In this document: positions 1 to 11,590 of the stretch, piece by piece
How the letters are laid out: each line of letters opens with the position of its first letter
How positions within the stretch are numbered: position 1 is the first letter of the stretch
NCBI RefSeq assembly: GCF_036711975.1
Contig: NC_091972.1
Location: forward strand, 28,649,001-28,713,000
Origin: Onthophagus taurus
Lineage: Eukaryota; Arthropoda; Insecta; Coleoptera; Scarabaeidae
DNA length: 64,000 bases
Direction: 5' to 3'
The notes under the pieces: generated by a model
The model's database searches: none
Seen by the model: the letters and a program-made list of their open reading frames with translations, nothing else
Told to the model about the DNA's origin: nothing
Translations under genes and position numbers: made by a program

Positions 1-29
1 TACCTAAGAAGACCGAGAAAAAACCTTAA
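1..29 (+). CDS. H2A: Histone H2A, 3' end only (unit 1)
   Basis: The first 29 bases encode the last eight residues (PKKTEKKP) and stop of a replication-dependent histone H2A. They match the end of the complete H2A gene at 49553-49927 codon for codon. The start of the gene lies outside the window. H2A pairs with H2B in the nucleosome core. A canonical histone 3' stem-loop follows 37 bases after the stop, as expected for a non-polyadenylated S-phase histone mRNA. Confidence 0.93.
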
Positions 30-65
30 TTTAGTTACAACTTGGCCACACCATATTAACAAAAC

Positions 66-81
66 GGCCCTTCTCAGGGCC
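66..81 (+). promoter_or_regulatory. Histone 3' stem-loop (H2A, unit 1)
   Basis: The sequence GGCCCTTCTCAGGGCC forms a 6-bp stem with a 4-nt loop and fits the metazoan histone stem-loop consensus. In the RNA it is bound by SLBP and directs U7-dependent 3' cleavage. It lies just downstream of the H2A stop. Confidence 0.95.
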
Positions 82-2074
82 ACAAAAAATATAGTCGAAT
101 AATGAACTATCGATGCCTGCTGCGGTGGTGTAATTGTATCAAGTTTTTGAATGTAACAGTATTGTTAATTCTAAATAACTCTTAAGTGATAAACTTACCG
201 AAAAATAACTTTCGATTTTTAAAGTTTCGATGTGACGTCATCAACAACACTGACGACGTATTTTCACAGCACCACGGTTAACACATCTTGCGCGGGCACT
301 TTGCCGCCAAAGTGTTACCGTGTAGCGGGCATCAATACCATGCAAAACGAGTTTAGTCGCTTAGCGCTAAAGATGTGAAATCCGCGCAAGATGTGTTAAC
401 ACTGGTCGTATTAATTATTTTTTCCACATCCACGCACACAACACCAATAAGTAAAAATGAAACTTGTTGATATATACTATGACGCATATTTTCGGGTTTT
501 CGACGTACAATGACTAAATCGTCTTTATTTACCGTCTACCTGCTTGTTCGTGTGGATCTGCATGTTAAAGTTTTTTTTTTCAACGGACCATCCAACCCGA
601 CATTTTCAGGTAGATGGTAAATAATGACATTCTAGTCGTTGTGCGTATTTCACCCGAAAATATACGTTGTAACAAAAACAAATTGTTAATTCTGTCATAT
701 ATTGTTAACGTGTTACGTATAAGAACGAACGAACACCCTACTCATAGATTCTTCGAGTTTTGAATATAACAAACAACATGGTGTTTTTTCATAAGTTATA
801 ATAGTTAAGATAAGTTCGTTCCAACCGAACAACCGTACAAATTTGCCCCGTTCCTGTACGCGTACACGACTAATTTACGACTTTCTTTTGCGCATGTTCG
901 TTGGAACGGAACCCTGCCGAGAATTGGCGCTGCAAGCACAGTTTACCATTTTAAACGAAATTCATTTACTTATTTTTTTAACAATAATGAACTAAAAAAA
1001 CGTAATAGCGGTAATAGTAGAAAAATGAAATAAAGATATGCATGTGTTTACAATTATTTGCAATTATTTTTCTTTTTTTTTCTTCCTCCCTACATAAACT
1101 GTTTTAAACTCAAACTTATTATATTTTTTTTTTCTGGACGTTTTTGCAATACAGAATTTTATGTATTTTTTTTTGTATTTTAGCGAAATAAAGATATTAT
1201 TATTATTATGTGTTTACATATTTATTGATTAATTTATCTATAAAAGTTATCATAAAACATGCATAATATGAAATAAAAGTTGTTAAAAATTTGTTAAACA
1301 AAATACCCGAAACATGTAAAAGAATAGAAAATAATCCAAATATACGCTTTCATAGTAAACATAACCATAACAGATACTAACAGACAGGCTGCACAAATGG
1401 AAAAGATCCGAAATTACAACCACCATAAATTGTATACCTTCGCTTCTCTGCGGTTAAGGGTATTTAACCATTTCTACCTAAGACGAGACCGAGAACCCTG
1501 CATAGTTTAGAAAGTCAGGAAAGTCAATGAATTTCTTTGAGTTCATTATACTTAACTGTATTGGTCAGTAAACTATATAATAATAATATTAATAACATCG
1601 AAAACGTAAGCCTAAAGGCCGAACTAAGTCAGAATCAATATCTGATTCTTCTAAATTATGCATATGCCGTGCACGATTTGTGTGAACCCAAAAGATACCT
1701 CTTTATTTATGACTTGTTTATGTGCACCATCATAAAACTATTGCCCTTTCTATTGTTAAGGGTCTTTTACAGCCGTATCGTAATTCCGGATCTTGGTGTG
1801 GACGACTATACATGAACTTGTCTGACGGTCGTTGGAATATAAATCAGAATAACATAATATTCTGTGGTTGGAACGCGACAAAACGTCGCGGACCAGTCCA
1901 CGGTTCAGTCGGACCGTGGCAGCACCTTTCAACTGAGCAGGATTGCGGCCGTCAATTGGTAGTTTGAAGTGTGGTTGAAACGAACCTAATACATGTACAT
2001 ACACACATACATATGTATGTACGTAATTGTCCGGATTGTATGTGAAAATATTCTTTATCTTTCATAAATATAGT
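82..2074. other. H2A-H4 spacer (unit 1)
   Basis: No convincing gene is present. The stretch holds a small foldback (277-400) and part of a repeat family whose ends recur at 50078-50622 and 40640-40990. An AT-rich tract with poly-T runs covers 1060-1200. The short reading frames here are not conserved in the homologous spacer of unit 2 (49990-52890), so they are probably noise. The last 600 bases before H4 are well conserved between units. Confidence 0.7.
277..400. repeat. Short foldback with 19-bp perfect inverted repeats
   Basis: The arm GTTAACACATCTTGCGCGG at 277-295 is exactly complementary to 382-400. The element is about 124 bp, and a degenerate copy sits at the same place in unit 2 (about 50148-50255). 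It is MITE-like, but no coding capacity or clear target-site duplication was identified. Confidence 0.75.
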
Positions 2075-2090
2075 GGTTCTGAAAAGAACC
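2075..2090 (-). promoter_or_regulatory. Histone 3' stem-loop (H4, unit 1)
   Basis: Read on the minus strand this is GGTTCTTTTCAGAACC, a 6-bp stem with a 4-nt loop, 65 bases past the H4 stop. The same variant follows the H3 and H2B genes. Confidence 0.95.
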
Positions 2091-2155
2091 GGGTGGTCAT
2101 GTTGAATATAGAACAGTCGTCCTCAAAATTAAAATAGGTACATAATTTAAATTTC

Positions 2156-2587
<432 letters not shown>

Positions 2588-2607
2588 CTACCGATTCTAC
2601 GGCTCGA

Positions 2608-2640
2608 CCAATCCGATGCAGTCACGTACACGGATATAAA
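2608..2640 (+). promoter_or_regulatory. CCAAT and TATA motifs of H3 (unit 1)
   Basis: A CCAAT motif (near 2610) is followed by GATATAAA with TATAAA at 2635-2640, 125 bp before the H3 ATG. Both are retained in unit 2, where the TATA motif lies at 53449-53454. The pair marks the H3 side of the shared H3-H4 promoter. Confidence 0.7.
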
Positions 2641-2758
2641 GTAGCCTTCAACCGAGCGATCTCTCAGTTTACTTTGACAAACTATACCGTTCGATTTGCA
2701 TACATACGTATCTCTCTGATCTCTTTCTTTATCGTCGTACGAATCCCGTTAATAATAA

Positions 2759-3175
<417 letters not shown>

Positions 3176-3220
3176 TTTGCATCATCTACAATCAATCAAC
3201 CAAACCTTCCCAACACGACC

Positions 3221-3236
3221 GGTTCTTTTCAGAACC
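3221..3236 (+). promoter_or_regulatory. Histone 3' stem-loop (H3, unit 1)
   Basis: GGTTCTTTTCAGAACC forms a 6-bp stem and 4-nt loop and fits the histone mRNA 3' processing signal. Confidence 0.95.
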
Positions 3237-3587
3237 AATCACTTGTTTTATGAAAAAGAATTTTCGTTTTGCTCTCTTAAGTCTGTGAATTTTATGAAAG
3301 CAAAAATGCTGTTTCAGTATGGACTTCGGATAATGTACATTTTCTAGTTTCTAAACGTAATAGCGTGTAATATTTTTATGGTGACCTTTAAATAAGAATT
3401 CAATGTAAACTTAAGATGTAATCGAGAAAAATTAATTTCTTTTTTAATTTATATGAAATAAATTCAATTAAATAATTTAAACTTAATTTGCTTCCATATG
3501 CATTCAAATATTGATGATCACAACGAAGGTTGTAATGTTAGATATGTATGTATCTGATTCGCAATACGATTACAGTTACAGTGGTGC

Positions 3588-3635
3588 TTCGGAGTTCGTC
3601 GGTAATCCGTTCCTTAGAAACCGACGAACTCCGAA
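3588..3635. repeat. Conserved hairpin downstream of H3 (unit 1)
   Basis: The 16-nt arm TTCGGAGTTCGTCGGT (3588-3603) is perfectly complementary to 3620-3635, with a 16-nt loop. The hairpin recurs in unit 2 at 54398-54443 with loop changes and the stem retained. Its function is unknown. It could be the remnant of a palindromic element. Confidence 0.75.
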
Positions 3636-3806
3636 CCGAATTATCCCATAAGAATTAATGGAAAATGAAGTACATCGGAAATAACTGACGGCAGTAGTTT
3701 CGTCTACGCAGAGTTTAGAGTTCTTCCGGTGAACTCGGCCCAAGCCTTATTCTTCAGTAGAACAGCTTGATTATAGTAGCTTATCCAGAAGTCCTTTAAT
3801 ATTATT

Positions 3807-4315
3807 TATTTATTTATTTATTTATTTATACAAATGGATACAGAACGGGACAAACCCTATAATACTGCATCACAACATTGACATAAAGAAATCAAACAGA
3901 AATATCAGCGCAATATAAGCCAGAAAAAATACATACAGAGACGCAAACCAAATGAAAATTATACAAAAAAATATAAAACAAAAAAAATATATATATATAT
4001 GTATATAAGTAACAATTGACGAGTGAAATTCGATTAAATTCCGATTAAATTTAATGTAAAATTAGACAAACTATAATCAGACCAGTCCGGTCGGCGAGGC
4101 CAGTGCAGCAGTCGTAACCATACGTCTAAATACCGGATACGTGTACCGAAAAATGTCAATTGGGAAACGATCAGCCGCTCTTGCCATTCTCATCATTGGG
4201 GAGTGGAGGAACGCATTCGTACGCGCAGCCGGAGTGAAGAACAAAAAATTATATCGCAAATTTCTCGGTGCAACGTGAATATTAATCAAGCTAACGAGCC
4301 CGGCGCAATCACACT
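3807..4315 (-). mobile_element. 5'-truncated non-LTR retrotransposon fragment, only in unit 1
   Basis: Compared with unit 2 (where the flanks meet near 54615), this is an inserted block of about 0.5 kb. On the minus strand it ends in a (TAAA)n-type tail at 3807-3830. It encodes a tail-end peptide (about 4080-4230) containing SPMMRMARAADRFPIDIF, typical of the extreme C-terminus of Jockey-like reverse transcriptase proteins. Exact edges are approximate. Confidence 0.6.
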
Positions 4316-4337
4316 TATAATTAAAATAATATACACA

Positions 4338-4440
4338 TATCACAGAGTGTTCCGTGACTCGACCGACAAACTTATACCATACACTCTGTGGGTCATTATG
4401 ATCAAAAAATGGTATATCACATATATGTAGGTGAATTCCT
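4338..4440. repeat. Single arm of the inverted-repeat element seen in full at 54631-55046
   Basis: The sequence beginning GTGTTCCGTGACTCGACC matches one terminal arm of the foldback in unit 2. The second arm has been lost here. It marks a shared ancestral insertion that decayed differently in the two units. Confidence 0.6.
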
Positions 4441-4674
4441 CCTTGTTTCGGGGATTCCTCCAATTGATCCGTGGGTTGTACAAGGAAGGTCTTAGGTGAC
4501 AGTCTTATGTCACCGTAATCCACCCAAATTCTGCTTCCAATTCTGCTCCTAAATCTGGTGAATGTGCCGGTGCATGATCGAGAATGACAACACATCGCGA
4601 GTTATCCATGCTTTAGCGTTAGAGCGCCACATCACTGGTAAACTGTCTTTGCGCACATTGAAAAGTTTAAATGC

Positions 4675-5030
4675 CCTAGGATTTTTTTTTGCTTTTTCGT
4701 CGGACCTTTGGGGGTGTCTATCGCTTTTGATGTTGCTTTTGTTGTCCCCTTTTCTTTGATATCTGTAGTGGAGGATTTCGCCGATCGTGATTTCGCCCAC
4801 GCTCCCTTGCCCTTGGTCTGGATAAGAACACTCGAAACGGTGGCGGCTTTCAAGAATTTTTTTATGTACTTTTTGATTGCTTACAATGATGAACCGCCGC
4901 GCTCACCTAGATTCTTAATATCGCCGTTAACCATTTCTGATGTCGGTGGATGAGTTGGTGGTTTCGACTTCTGAATCTGCGCCTTTTTCGTTAACGACTC
5001 CATGGCTTTACCCTTTAATGGTGTGTAACG
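4675..5030 (-). pseudogene. Histone H1 pseudogene, antisense to H1 (unit 1)
   Basis: Minus-strand translation shows H1-like pieces in order: [16 protein letters not shown], then a globular-domain start (IKNLGERGGSSL), an in-frame TAA where the functional gene has a Gln codon, AIKKYIKKFLKAATVSSVL, IQTKGKGAW, and a Lys/Ser/Thr-rich tail ending GPTKKQKK. About 14 residues of the globular domain (the segment after KKYM in the intact gene) are deleted. It is therefore non-functional. It lies between H3 and the intact H1, on the opposite strand from the latter. The equivalent relic in unit 2 (55325-55690) carries a different deletion, so the inactivating changes are partly independent. Confidence 0.85.
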
Positions 5031-5229
5031 ACAATATGACAACGGTAGAGTCGTTGATAATGAGTAAGAGAAGAAGTGTAGAGTTGAATGGCGTTATGAA
5101 AGTATTTAAGAGGGCGAAGAAAATGGGTAGGATAGTGGAATTGGGATGAGAGTTTCGAGATGATGTAGGGATGAGGAGAGCGGGTAAGGTGGTAAGGGTC
5201 AAGGGACGTGAGATAGGAGGGTAGAGTGG

Positions 5230-5460
5230 TCTATAGGTTTATGAAGGACAGACGGATGGATGGGTGGTGTGTGAGGTCAGTGAGGACAGCCTGCAGCATA
5301 CCTTGCAAGAGTGTCCGAATGGGAGGAGAAGAGAGAGACAGAAGGTAAAGGAGAGTTGAATAGGATTATGGATGACAGCCATAATTCCATATGAATGATT
5401 TGTACTGGTTGGCGGCAGGAGCTGTGTTCGATTATGTAGCCCTAGTTTTTGGTGGGTTGC
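5230..5460 (+). pseudogene. Relic of a non-LTR retrotransposon ORF2 C-terminus
   Basis: Plus-strand translation gives SEDSLQHTLQECPNGRRRER, the kind of Cys/His segment found after the reverse transcriptase of non-LTR elements. The reading frame is broken. The same relic is present in unit 2 near 55840-55990, so this insertion predates the duplication of the unit. Confidence 0.55.
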
Positions 5461-5799
5461 CTTGGTAGTGGATTCAGTAGTTGGGTGGAGGAGAAAACGC
5501 AGGTCTGTCGTCATCATACTTAATGCATGGTGACGTTGCATGGGCAACCTCCTCCTCAATAAGACCGGTTCTTTGCAAAACCAACAGATTATTCCCATTG
5601 TACTTAAATTTGCTCTGAAGTTTTAGGAGGGTTTGATATATTTGTAAGATAGAATTTTTTTTAACTTTTCACGTGGTCTTTGCCGAATTGTATTGTTTAG
5701 TTGTTGCGGTGTAATTTTATTTTTCTTCATTAATTCAATTTCAATAACTTTAACATGAATTTTGTTAGTTTAATGTGTTAATGCCGGGAGACCAACTTG

Positions 5800-7335
5800 C
5801 CAGGCTTAACCCTGACTTTTTAAATTGTTTTCCCTGCAGTAGGAATATGCAGGGAAAACTAAAAAATTACTCTGCATTATATGATCACTTCTTTAAGTAT
5901 GATTGGTTTTTTGCTTTCCCATACCGATGTCAATGAGGCTTTGGATGCCTTCTATGATGCCATTTACTCCGTAAGTAATACACATGTCACTATTAAAACC
6001 AAATCTAATAATTCTTACCCACTGTGGTTTTCGGCGGAAATAAAGAGACATATTAATATTAAAAAATTTTATCACAAAAAATTGATCAAAACAAAAAAAA
6101 TTGTATTTAACGAATTTAAGCGACTAAGGAGGTTATCAGCATACTGCTGGAGATGATTTGTTGTCCAGTTTTATGATCAGAGACTGCCGTTATATATTTG
6201 CTTGCCCTCTTAAATTTATTATTAACTTGTCCATTACCTCCTGTGAATTTCCTGCACGATGGAAACGATCAAGACTTGTGCCTGTTTATAAAAAGGATGA
6301 TCGTACGTCCCTCTCAAACTATAGACCAATTTCGATAATTTCTAATTTTGCTAAACTATTTGAAAAGTTATTATATTCTTATATGTACACCGGCACACGC
6401 CCCTTTGTGTCAGCTTCCCAGCATGGTTTTGTTTCCGATCGCTCTACAATTACCAACATGGATACGATTTCCGAGTTTATCTGTAGCACCTTGGATAGAC
6501 GTGGGCAAGTGGATGTTGTATACACTGCCTTTGATCTGATTGACCATAGAATTCTCTTGCATAAATTGAGCTCTTTCGTTCACTCTTACCTCAGGGGTTC
6601 CCCAGGGATCAAATTTGGGCCCTCTATTATTTGTTCTTTTCATAAATGGGGTAATAAAACGGGTATGCTGATGATATCAAGATCTTTGCCTAACTCTCAT
6701 CGGAGGCAGATGCAGATAAGCTGCAGCACAACTTAAACACTAAGTGCTGCCAGCACTTTAAGTCGTATTGAGGAATACACGGATTTGGGGGTCCTCTTTG
6801 ATGTAAGTCTTAATTTTAAAACACACATCAATAGTGTGTTCGGAGGCCTTTAGGTCCCTAGGTTTTGCGATGCGTATGTCTAAATATTTCACAAGTGTCA
6901 GCTTATTAAAGACCTTGTATTGTGCTTACGTTCTGAATTAGTTAGAATACGCTTGCCTGACTTGGAGTCCCTTATATGCGTATGAGTTCTTAAACCTTGA
7001 TCGAGTCCATCGTAGATTCTTAAAATTTCTTTCTTACAAATCTGATAGAATTTACCCTGAGCGAGGTATACCACAAAATGATTTGCTTGCGCGACACAAT
7101 ATGGTTTCCTTGACGGACAGAAGAAATGCGTTTTATGAAAAGTTTCTACAAAAGCTTATCGAATATAACATCGATTGCTCTTTCATTCTTGACCGACTAG
7201 GGTTTGTTGTTCCAAGGAGTAACTCAAGAAATAGCTGCGTATTCGTCATTCCTTATGTCAAGACAAACATTATGAGACGGGCGCCAACATACACTCTCTG
7301 TAAAGTGGGCAACAGGATTCCAGACAGTCAGTGAT
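5800..7335 (+). pseudogene. Decayed non-LTR retrotransposon, only in unit 1
   Basis: Fragments in three frames show, in order: a linker (5881-6156), reverse transcriptase motifs (WKRSRLVPVYKK, SNYRPISIISNFAKLFEKLL, QHGFVSDRST, a KAFD-like segment VYTAFDLIDHRIL around 6520-6560), and a C-terminal part (about 6775-7335, DLGVLFDVSLNFKTHI). The YADD catalytic core is not intact and stops or frameshifts occur repeatedly. The block is absent from unit 2, where the flanks join near 56060. It resembles the fragment at 61130-61670. Confidence 0.7.
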
Positions 7336-7589
7336 CACCTGCATGTAAATTCACTTATTTGGTTTTTATTTTCTTTATAATTTGGTCAATTGTAAATTTC
7401 CTGAATTTTTGTTTTTTTTTTCTCACATACAGATACATATTATTGTATTATACATTATTGAATATATATTGTTATCCTTTTTTGGGCTATGCCTGTTGGG
7501 TAATAAAGGAATATTATTATATAATTATTTCCGAAAGCTTCTACATTGTAACGACTGTGATAACGGTCGTTCCTTTCTACGTAGTTTTC

Positions 7590-7763
7590 AATCGGACTTC
7601 AGCCTCTCATTTACCACCGAAATGATATGCAATTCGAAGTTCTTTCTGGCTTAAATTTCCTTTTTGTATATCTAGACGATATTCTAGTAGCCAGTCGCAA
7701 TGAAGAAGAACATTATCTTCATTTACAACAATTATTTGAGATGATAAGTCGCCTTCATGTTTA
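7590..7763 (+). pseudogene. Gypsy reverse transcriptase scrap
   Basis: Two frames together show a Gypsy-type RT core ending with VYLDDILVASRNEEEHY-like coding around 7650-7730. It is only about 50 codons long. A further shortened version is visible in unit 2 near 56125-56205, so it is an old shared insertion. Confidence 0.6.
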
Positions 7764-8956
7764 ATCGATATTGTCACCTAATTAACCTAAATACGTTGAT
7801 TTTAACACGTCTTTAAAACATTTTTGCGGGACAAATCGCAGTATCTGCTTCATCTTTTCTGACATTCTTCTCTAAGCAAGCAACTCCAAATAATCCATTG
7901 AATTAAAATGATATTAATAACGGTCAAAACAAGTTTCGTCAATAAGCTAAAACATAATCAATATAAAACACAACACTTAATAACATTAACCAGGACTAAA
8001 TATGTTTTCAACACTTAGATATGATAAAGCGAGTGAAAGGAAAAATATATGCATATGAACCATAGTGATCTACTACTATTAGTATAGAATAATAGAAATT
8101 AGATTTGATATACATAATTGGTATCATATTGAGCATATTAACCTAAGAACTAATCGCAATGAACGAATGACGAGTAAATGCGTAACGACCGACATTGACG
8201 GTGTGGACATAACACTCGAATATTTCACTTTTCACTCACGTGAAGGTATTTGCATGATACGAAACTTAGGAGAACTAAATTAAATTAAAATGTTATGTTA
8301 AAATGTTGTTAAATTAAAATTAATCCCTAAATTAGGGACACAACACACCACTTTTCTCGCGTTCTCGACGTCGTGTCGGCAATAATGTTCGAAACAAAGA
8401 GAAAACTCGCGACCCATGTGGAATTGCCGATCGCATCGTTCTTGTTTTAAGGATAAAAGCTTAGACATATTGATAAAATTTACACGCCCCGTGGTTTTAA
8501 AACGTTTAAGAAAGCTATTCTCCTTGAAAATACAGTCCGTTTTTACATACACGCGAAATTCGACGACACTAAAGTTTACGACGACGGTCACGTCAATGAC
8601 ATCTCATACTTTCAACCGCAGCTACACAACGAAATCGTACCGCCACAAGTAAAATTTTTACGTAGACGTTGAGTTAACTTCTTCCACTATACTGAAATAC
8701 CTAACGGGAATATGTACGTCGCGACGCCAACACAAGCGGGCTCATTTTCTAGAACGTTGCGAACACGAGACAGCCGTTGTGATGCCAGCGGTGCGAACGG
8801 AGGAAAATCGACCTTCGATGGTTTTCGGCTTCGGTATGTACATTCAACGTTGGGTTCAATTTTCTGAGGAAAATGTTTGTGAATAACTTGTACGAAGTTG
8901 ACGTTCGTGCACGTGAGCTTTTGTAAGAAATATTTTTGCTACAAACTGTCGCTACA
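7764..8956. other. H1 5' flank (unit 1) with an unidentified coding relic
   Basis: This stretch is well conserved with unit 2 (56205-57356). Around 8466-8672 a plus-strand frame reads through RHIDKIYTPRGFKTFKK, KFDDTKVYDDGHVNDI, LHNEIVPPQVKFLRRR, a stop, then VNFFHYTEIPNGNMYVATPT. It looks like a once-coding sequence of a family not recognised here. No clear TATA box precedes H1. Confidence 0.45.
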
Positions 8957-9742
8957 ATGACGGACGTGCAACAAACGGAACAGCACACCCGCGTATCTTC
9001 CGAAACGGAAAACACTACACCCGTAAAAAACGAAGCTGTCGGCGGTGGTTCCTCCTCCGATTCGTCGACGAAGAAAAAGAAAAGCCAGCGATCAAAAGCC
9101 ACCCATCCACCTACATCCGAAATGGTGAATAATGCGATTAAGACTCTTCAAGAACGCAACGGTTCGTCGCTTCAAGCTATTAAAAAGTACATGGCTTCTA
9201 ATTACAAAGTTGACGCTGAGAAGATGGCTCCGTTTATTAAGAAATTCCTGAAGACCGCCATCGCTGCAGGCGCTATTGTCCAAACTAAAGGTAAAGGTGC
9301 GTCAGGATCGTTTAAACTGCCATCGGCCTCTGCAAAAAAGTCTAGCAGAGCAAGGACTTCCTCCCTTAAAAATAAACCTGCCGCCGCCGTATCTAAAACG
9401 GCCAAAGCTCGAGCTATCTCTACGAAGAAATCCTCCTCACCTGCGAAGGCAAAAACAACGCTGGTATCCGGTTCCCCTGTTGTTGAAAGCAAAAAGAAGG
9501 CTGCGGTAAAAGCCAAAAAGTCGCCAACGGTCGGAGAAAAGAAAGTAACCAACTCTACTACTGCCGCAGTCAAAAAAACCACCACGGTTAGAAAAGCAGC
9601 ATCAAAAGCTAAAAAAGTTACCAAGGGACCGACGAAAAAGCCGAAAGCGCCGAAACCTAAAATCGCCAAGAAAGTCGCTGGTGGTGCTGCACAATTGAAA
9701 TCGTCGTCCACGAAAAAGAGAAGTTTACCAAAGAGAAAATGA
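8957..9742 (+). CDS. H1: Linker histone H1 (unit 1)
   Basis: This is a 261-aa linker histone. An acidic/polar N-terminal tail (MTDVQQTEQ...) is followed by a winged-helix globular domain from about residue 50 ([45 protein letters not shown]) and a long Lys/Ala/Ser/Pro-rich C-terminal tail. H1 binds linker DNA at the nucleosome dyad and compacts chromatin. The ATG at 8957 is preferred over one seven codons upstream because it starts the MTDVQQ segment shared by both units and has A at -3. It is intronless and followed by a histone stem-loop. Compared with unit 2 (263 aa) it shows many tail substitutions and a two-residue length difference, far more divergence than H3 or H4. Confidence 0.96.
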   Translation: MTDVQQTEQHTRVSSETENTTPVKNEAVGGGSSSDSSTKKKKSQRSKATHPPTSEMVNNAIKTLQERNGSSLQAIKKYMASNYKVDAEKMAPFIKKFLKTAIAAGAIVQTKGKGASGSFKLPSASAKKSSRARTSSLKNKPAAAVSKTAKARAISTKKSSSPAKAKTTLVSGSPVVESKKKAAVKAKKSPTVGEKKVTNSTTAAVKKTTTVRKAASKAKKVTKGPTKKPKAPKPKIAKKVAGGAAQLKSSSTKKRSLPKRK

Positions 9743-9788
9743 GCTCTGCAGTTACAATTAAGGGCTTTCACACAAAGTGCCACACAAA

Positions 9789-9804
9789 GGCCCTTTTCAG
9801 GGCC
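9789..9804 (+). promoter_or_regulatory. Histone 3' stem-loop (H1, unit 1)
   Basis: GGCCCTTTTCAGGGCC lies 46 bp after the H1 stop and fits the histone stem-loop consensus. Confidence 0.95.
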
Positions 9805-11590
9805 AATAATGGTATAACGAAAAAGAATTCGAACATAATTTCAATTAGTTCCATTCGCAGTAGTTACCACTTGTGTGGTGGTAATTGAAAATTTTAAACA
9901 ATTTTATTTCTGGAATAACCCAGAACGAAAATAAATTTAGAAAATATAATACAAAGTAACTACATAATACAATTACTAAACAGTTGATATTGGATTATAC
10001 GTATAGATTAAAGAATTATTAAATTTACTTAGGCCTTCTGCACACGGAGACACACATCATAGACGCGTCGGTGCATGACGTTTCTTATACGGCTAAAGTT
10101 CTGCAAATGAAGGAGGCTTCTTTGTGGTTTCCACATTTGGTTGTTGGTTGGTAAGCAATAATACTTTGCCACCTCCAACAGAACTTCCAAACGACAAAAT
10201 ATTGTGAGACCATACCCCGAAAGAAATATTAATAATAAAATGCGAATTTTCAATTACAGACATAGTCAACACAGAAAACCTACAGAATATACGTTTAGAA
10301 TGATGACTCAAAAATTTTAGATTTTTTTAATCGGCCTATACGAGTCCGAAAATATGAAATTATTATATTGATAATTTGCATGCGTTTTACACAATTTCAT
10401 AAACAAAAAGATGGCACATTACACACATTATCGTGTAACATGAAAAATACTCAGAATTTTACGTAAAAGCCATAAATGCAACAAAAAATGATGGCGTTCC
10501 TACTTAAAAATGTCAACTTAGGCAAGGTATCTCAATTTTGGGACACCTGTACAAATCAATTTTATCTCAAAAAATGCGCGTTCAAAAATATAACACAGAT
10601 AATGTCCAAGCCTTTTTTCTGGAAGAATATCCCCCGAATTTTTATCGAATTGAAGTAATATTGTATTTCATTTTTGGGTCTATTGCAGACTAAGCTTTTT
10701 CGCTACGATGTTTTCTAGAGTATTCTAGTAAAATATCCATTTTTACTATTATTATTATTTATACGGCGCGGCGTTCCCTCTACGCCAAGCAACCGACACT
10801 GCGTTGCACTGCCTACGCCACGCCACGGGCGAAATGCAGCTCACATGTTTAGACGAAGTCGCGACGCTGCGTCGCCATATGCAGATTATCATTTAAAAAC
10901 ACGTGAGATGCACTGAAGCGTACGTCGTCTTACAATCGTGTATAACGACGAGCAGCTCCTAAATTAATCACTATCTATAGTAACAAACAAAAAAAAATTA
11001 CTATAACAAATCTCCAAAAAGATTCTCATCAAAAAATGAATTTAAACAAAATTATAACCTGAAAAGAGAAAAACATTAACACAAAAATTTAGTCTCAAAA
11101 AAATAAAATAATTAAAAAACTCGAGCAAACAGGTGAAAAAGAAAATAAACTTAATAATTATGATTCTATACAAAAATATTCAAACCTTATCTGGAAATCG
11201 TGTTCCTTCTTTTTTCATTTAATTTTTTTTGTTAATTTAATAAGCCGGAACAAAATCTGATCACGGCAATAACAATTGACCAGAATAGTGGTGTAGAACA
11301 GATCCGAACGATTCGAGAAAAAGATCTCCAAAACCAATCATGAGAACCTTCAATAAAAATTTCTACAATCACGCGGTTATTAATTAACACGCAAAAATTT
11401 AACAAGTGTACTACACTAGAGTGCGGGAAGTTAGCCCCCCATTTTTTGATTTTTAAATTTTTTATTGTTGTTCTAGATTGTTCTAGAGTTGTTCTACATT
11501 GTTCCAAAGCGGCAAATCGAAAAAATAAAAACTCCGCGAGAAAACCGAAAAAACAGGTTTTTTGACTAGCCCCCCATTTTTGGAAAAATC
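9805..11590. other. H1 3' spacer, first part (unit 1)
   Basis: No gene is evident. Parts match the unit 2 spacer (58215-58985). A GC-richer patch lies at 10760-10900. From about 11460 a repeated TTGTTCTA motif begins and continues into the inverted-repeat element that follows. Reading frames here are short and AT-biased. Confidence 0.6.

Noticed and set aside
1537-2004. Short overlapping frames upstream of H4
   Set aside because: They are not preserved as frames in the homologous spacer of unit 2 and no family was recognised.
3802-3832. (TTTA)n microsatellite as an independent repeat
   Set aside because: It is best explained as the 3' tail of the minus-strand non-LTR fragment at 3807-4315.
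6158-6736. 192-aa frame as a functional reverse transcriptase gene
   Set aside because: RT motifs are partial and frameshifted, and the catalytic YADD region and flanking domains are not intact in one frame, so it was called a pseudogene.
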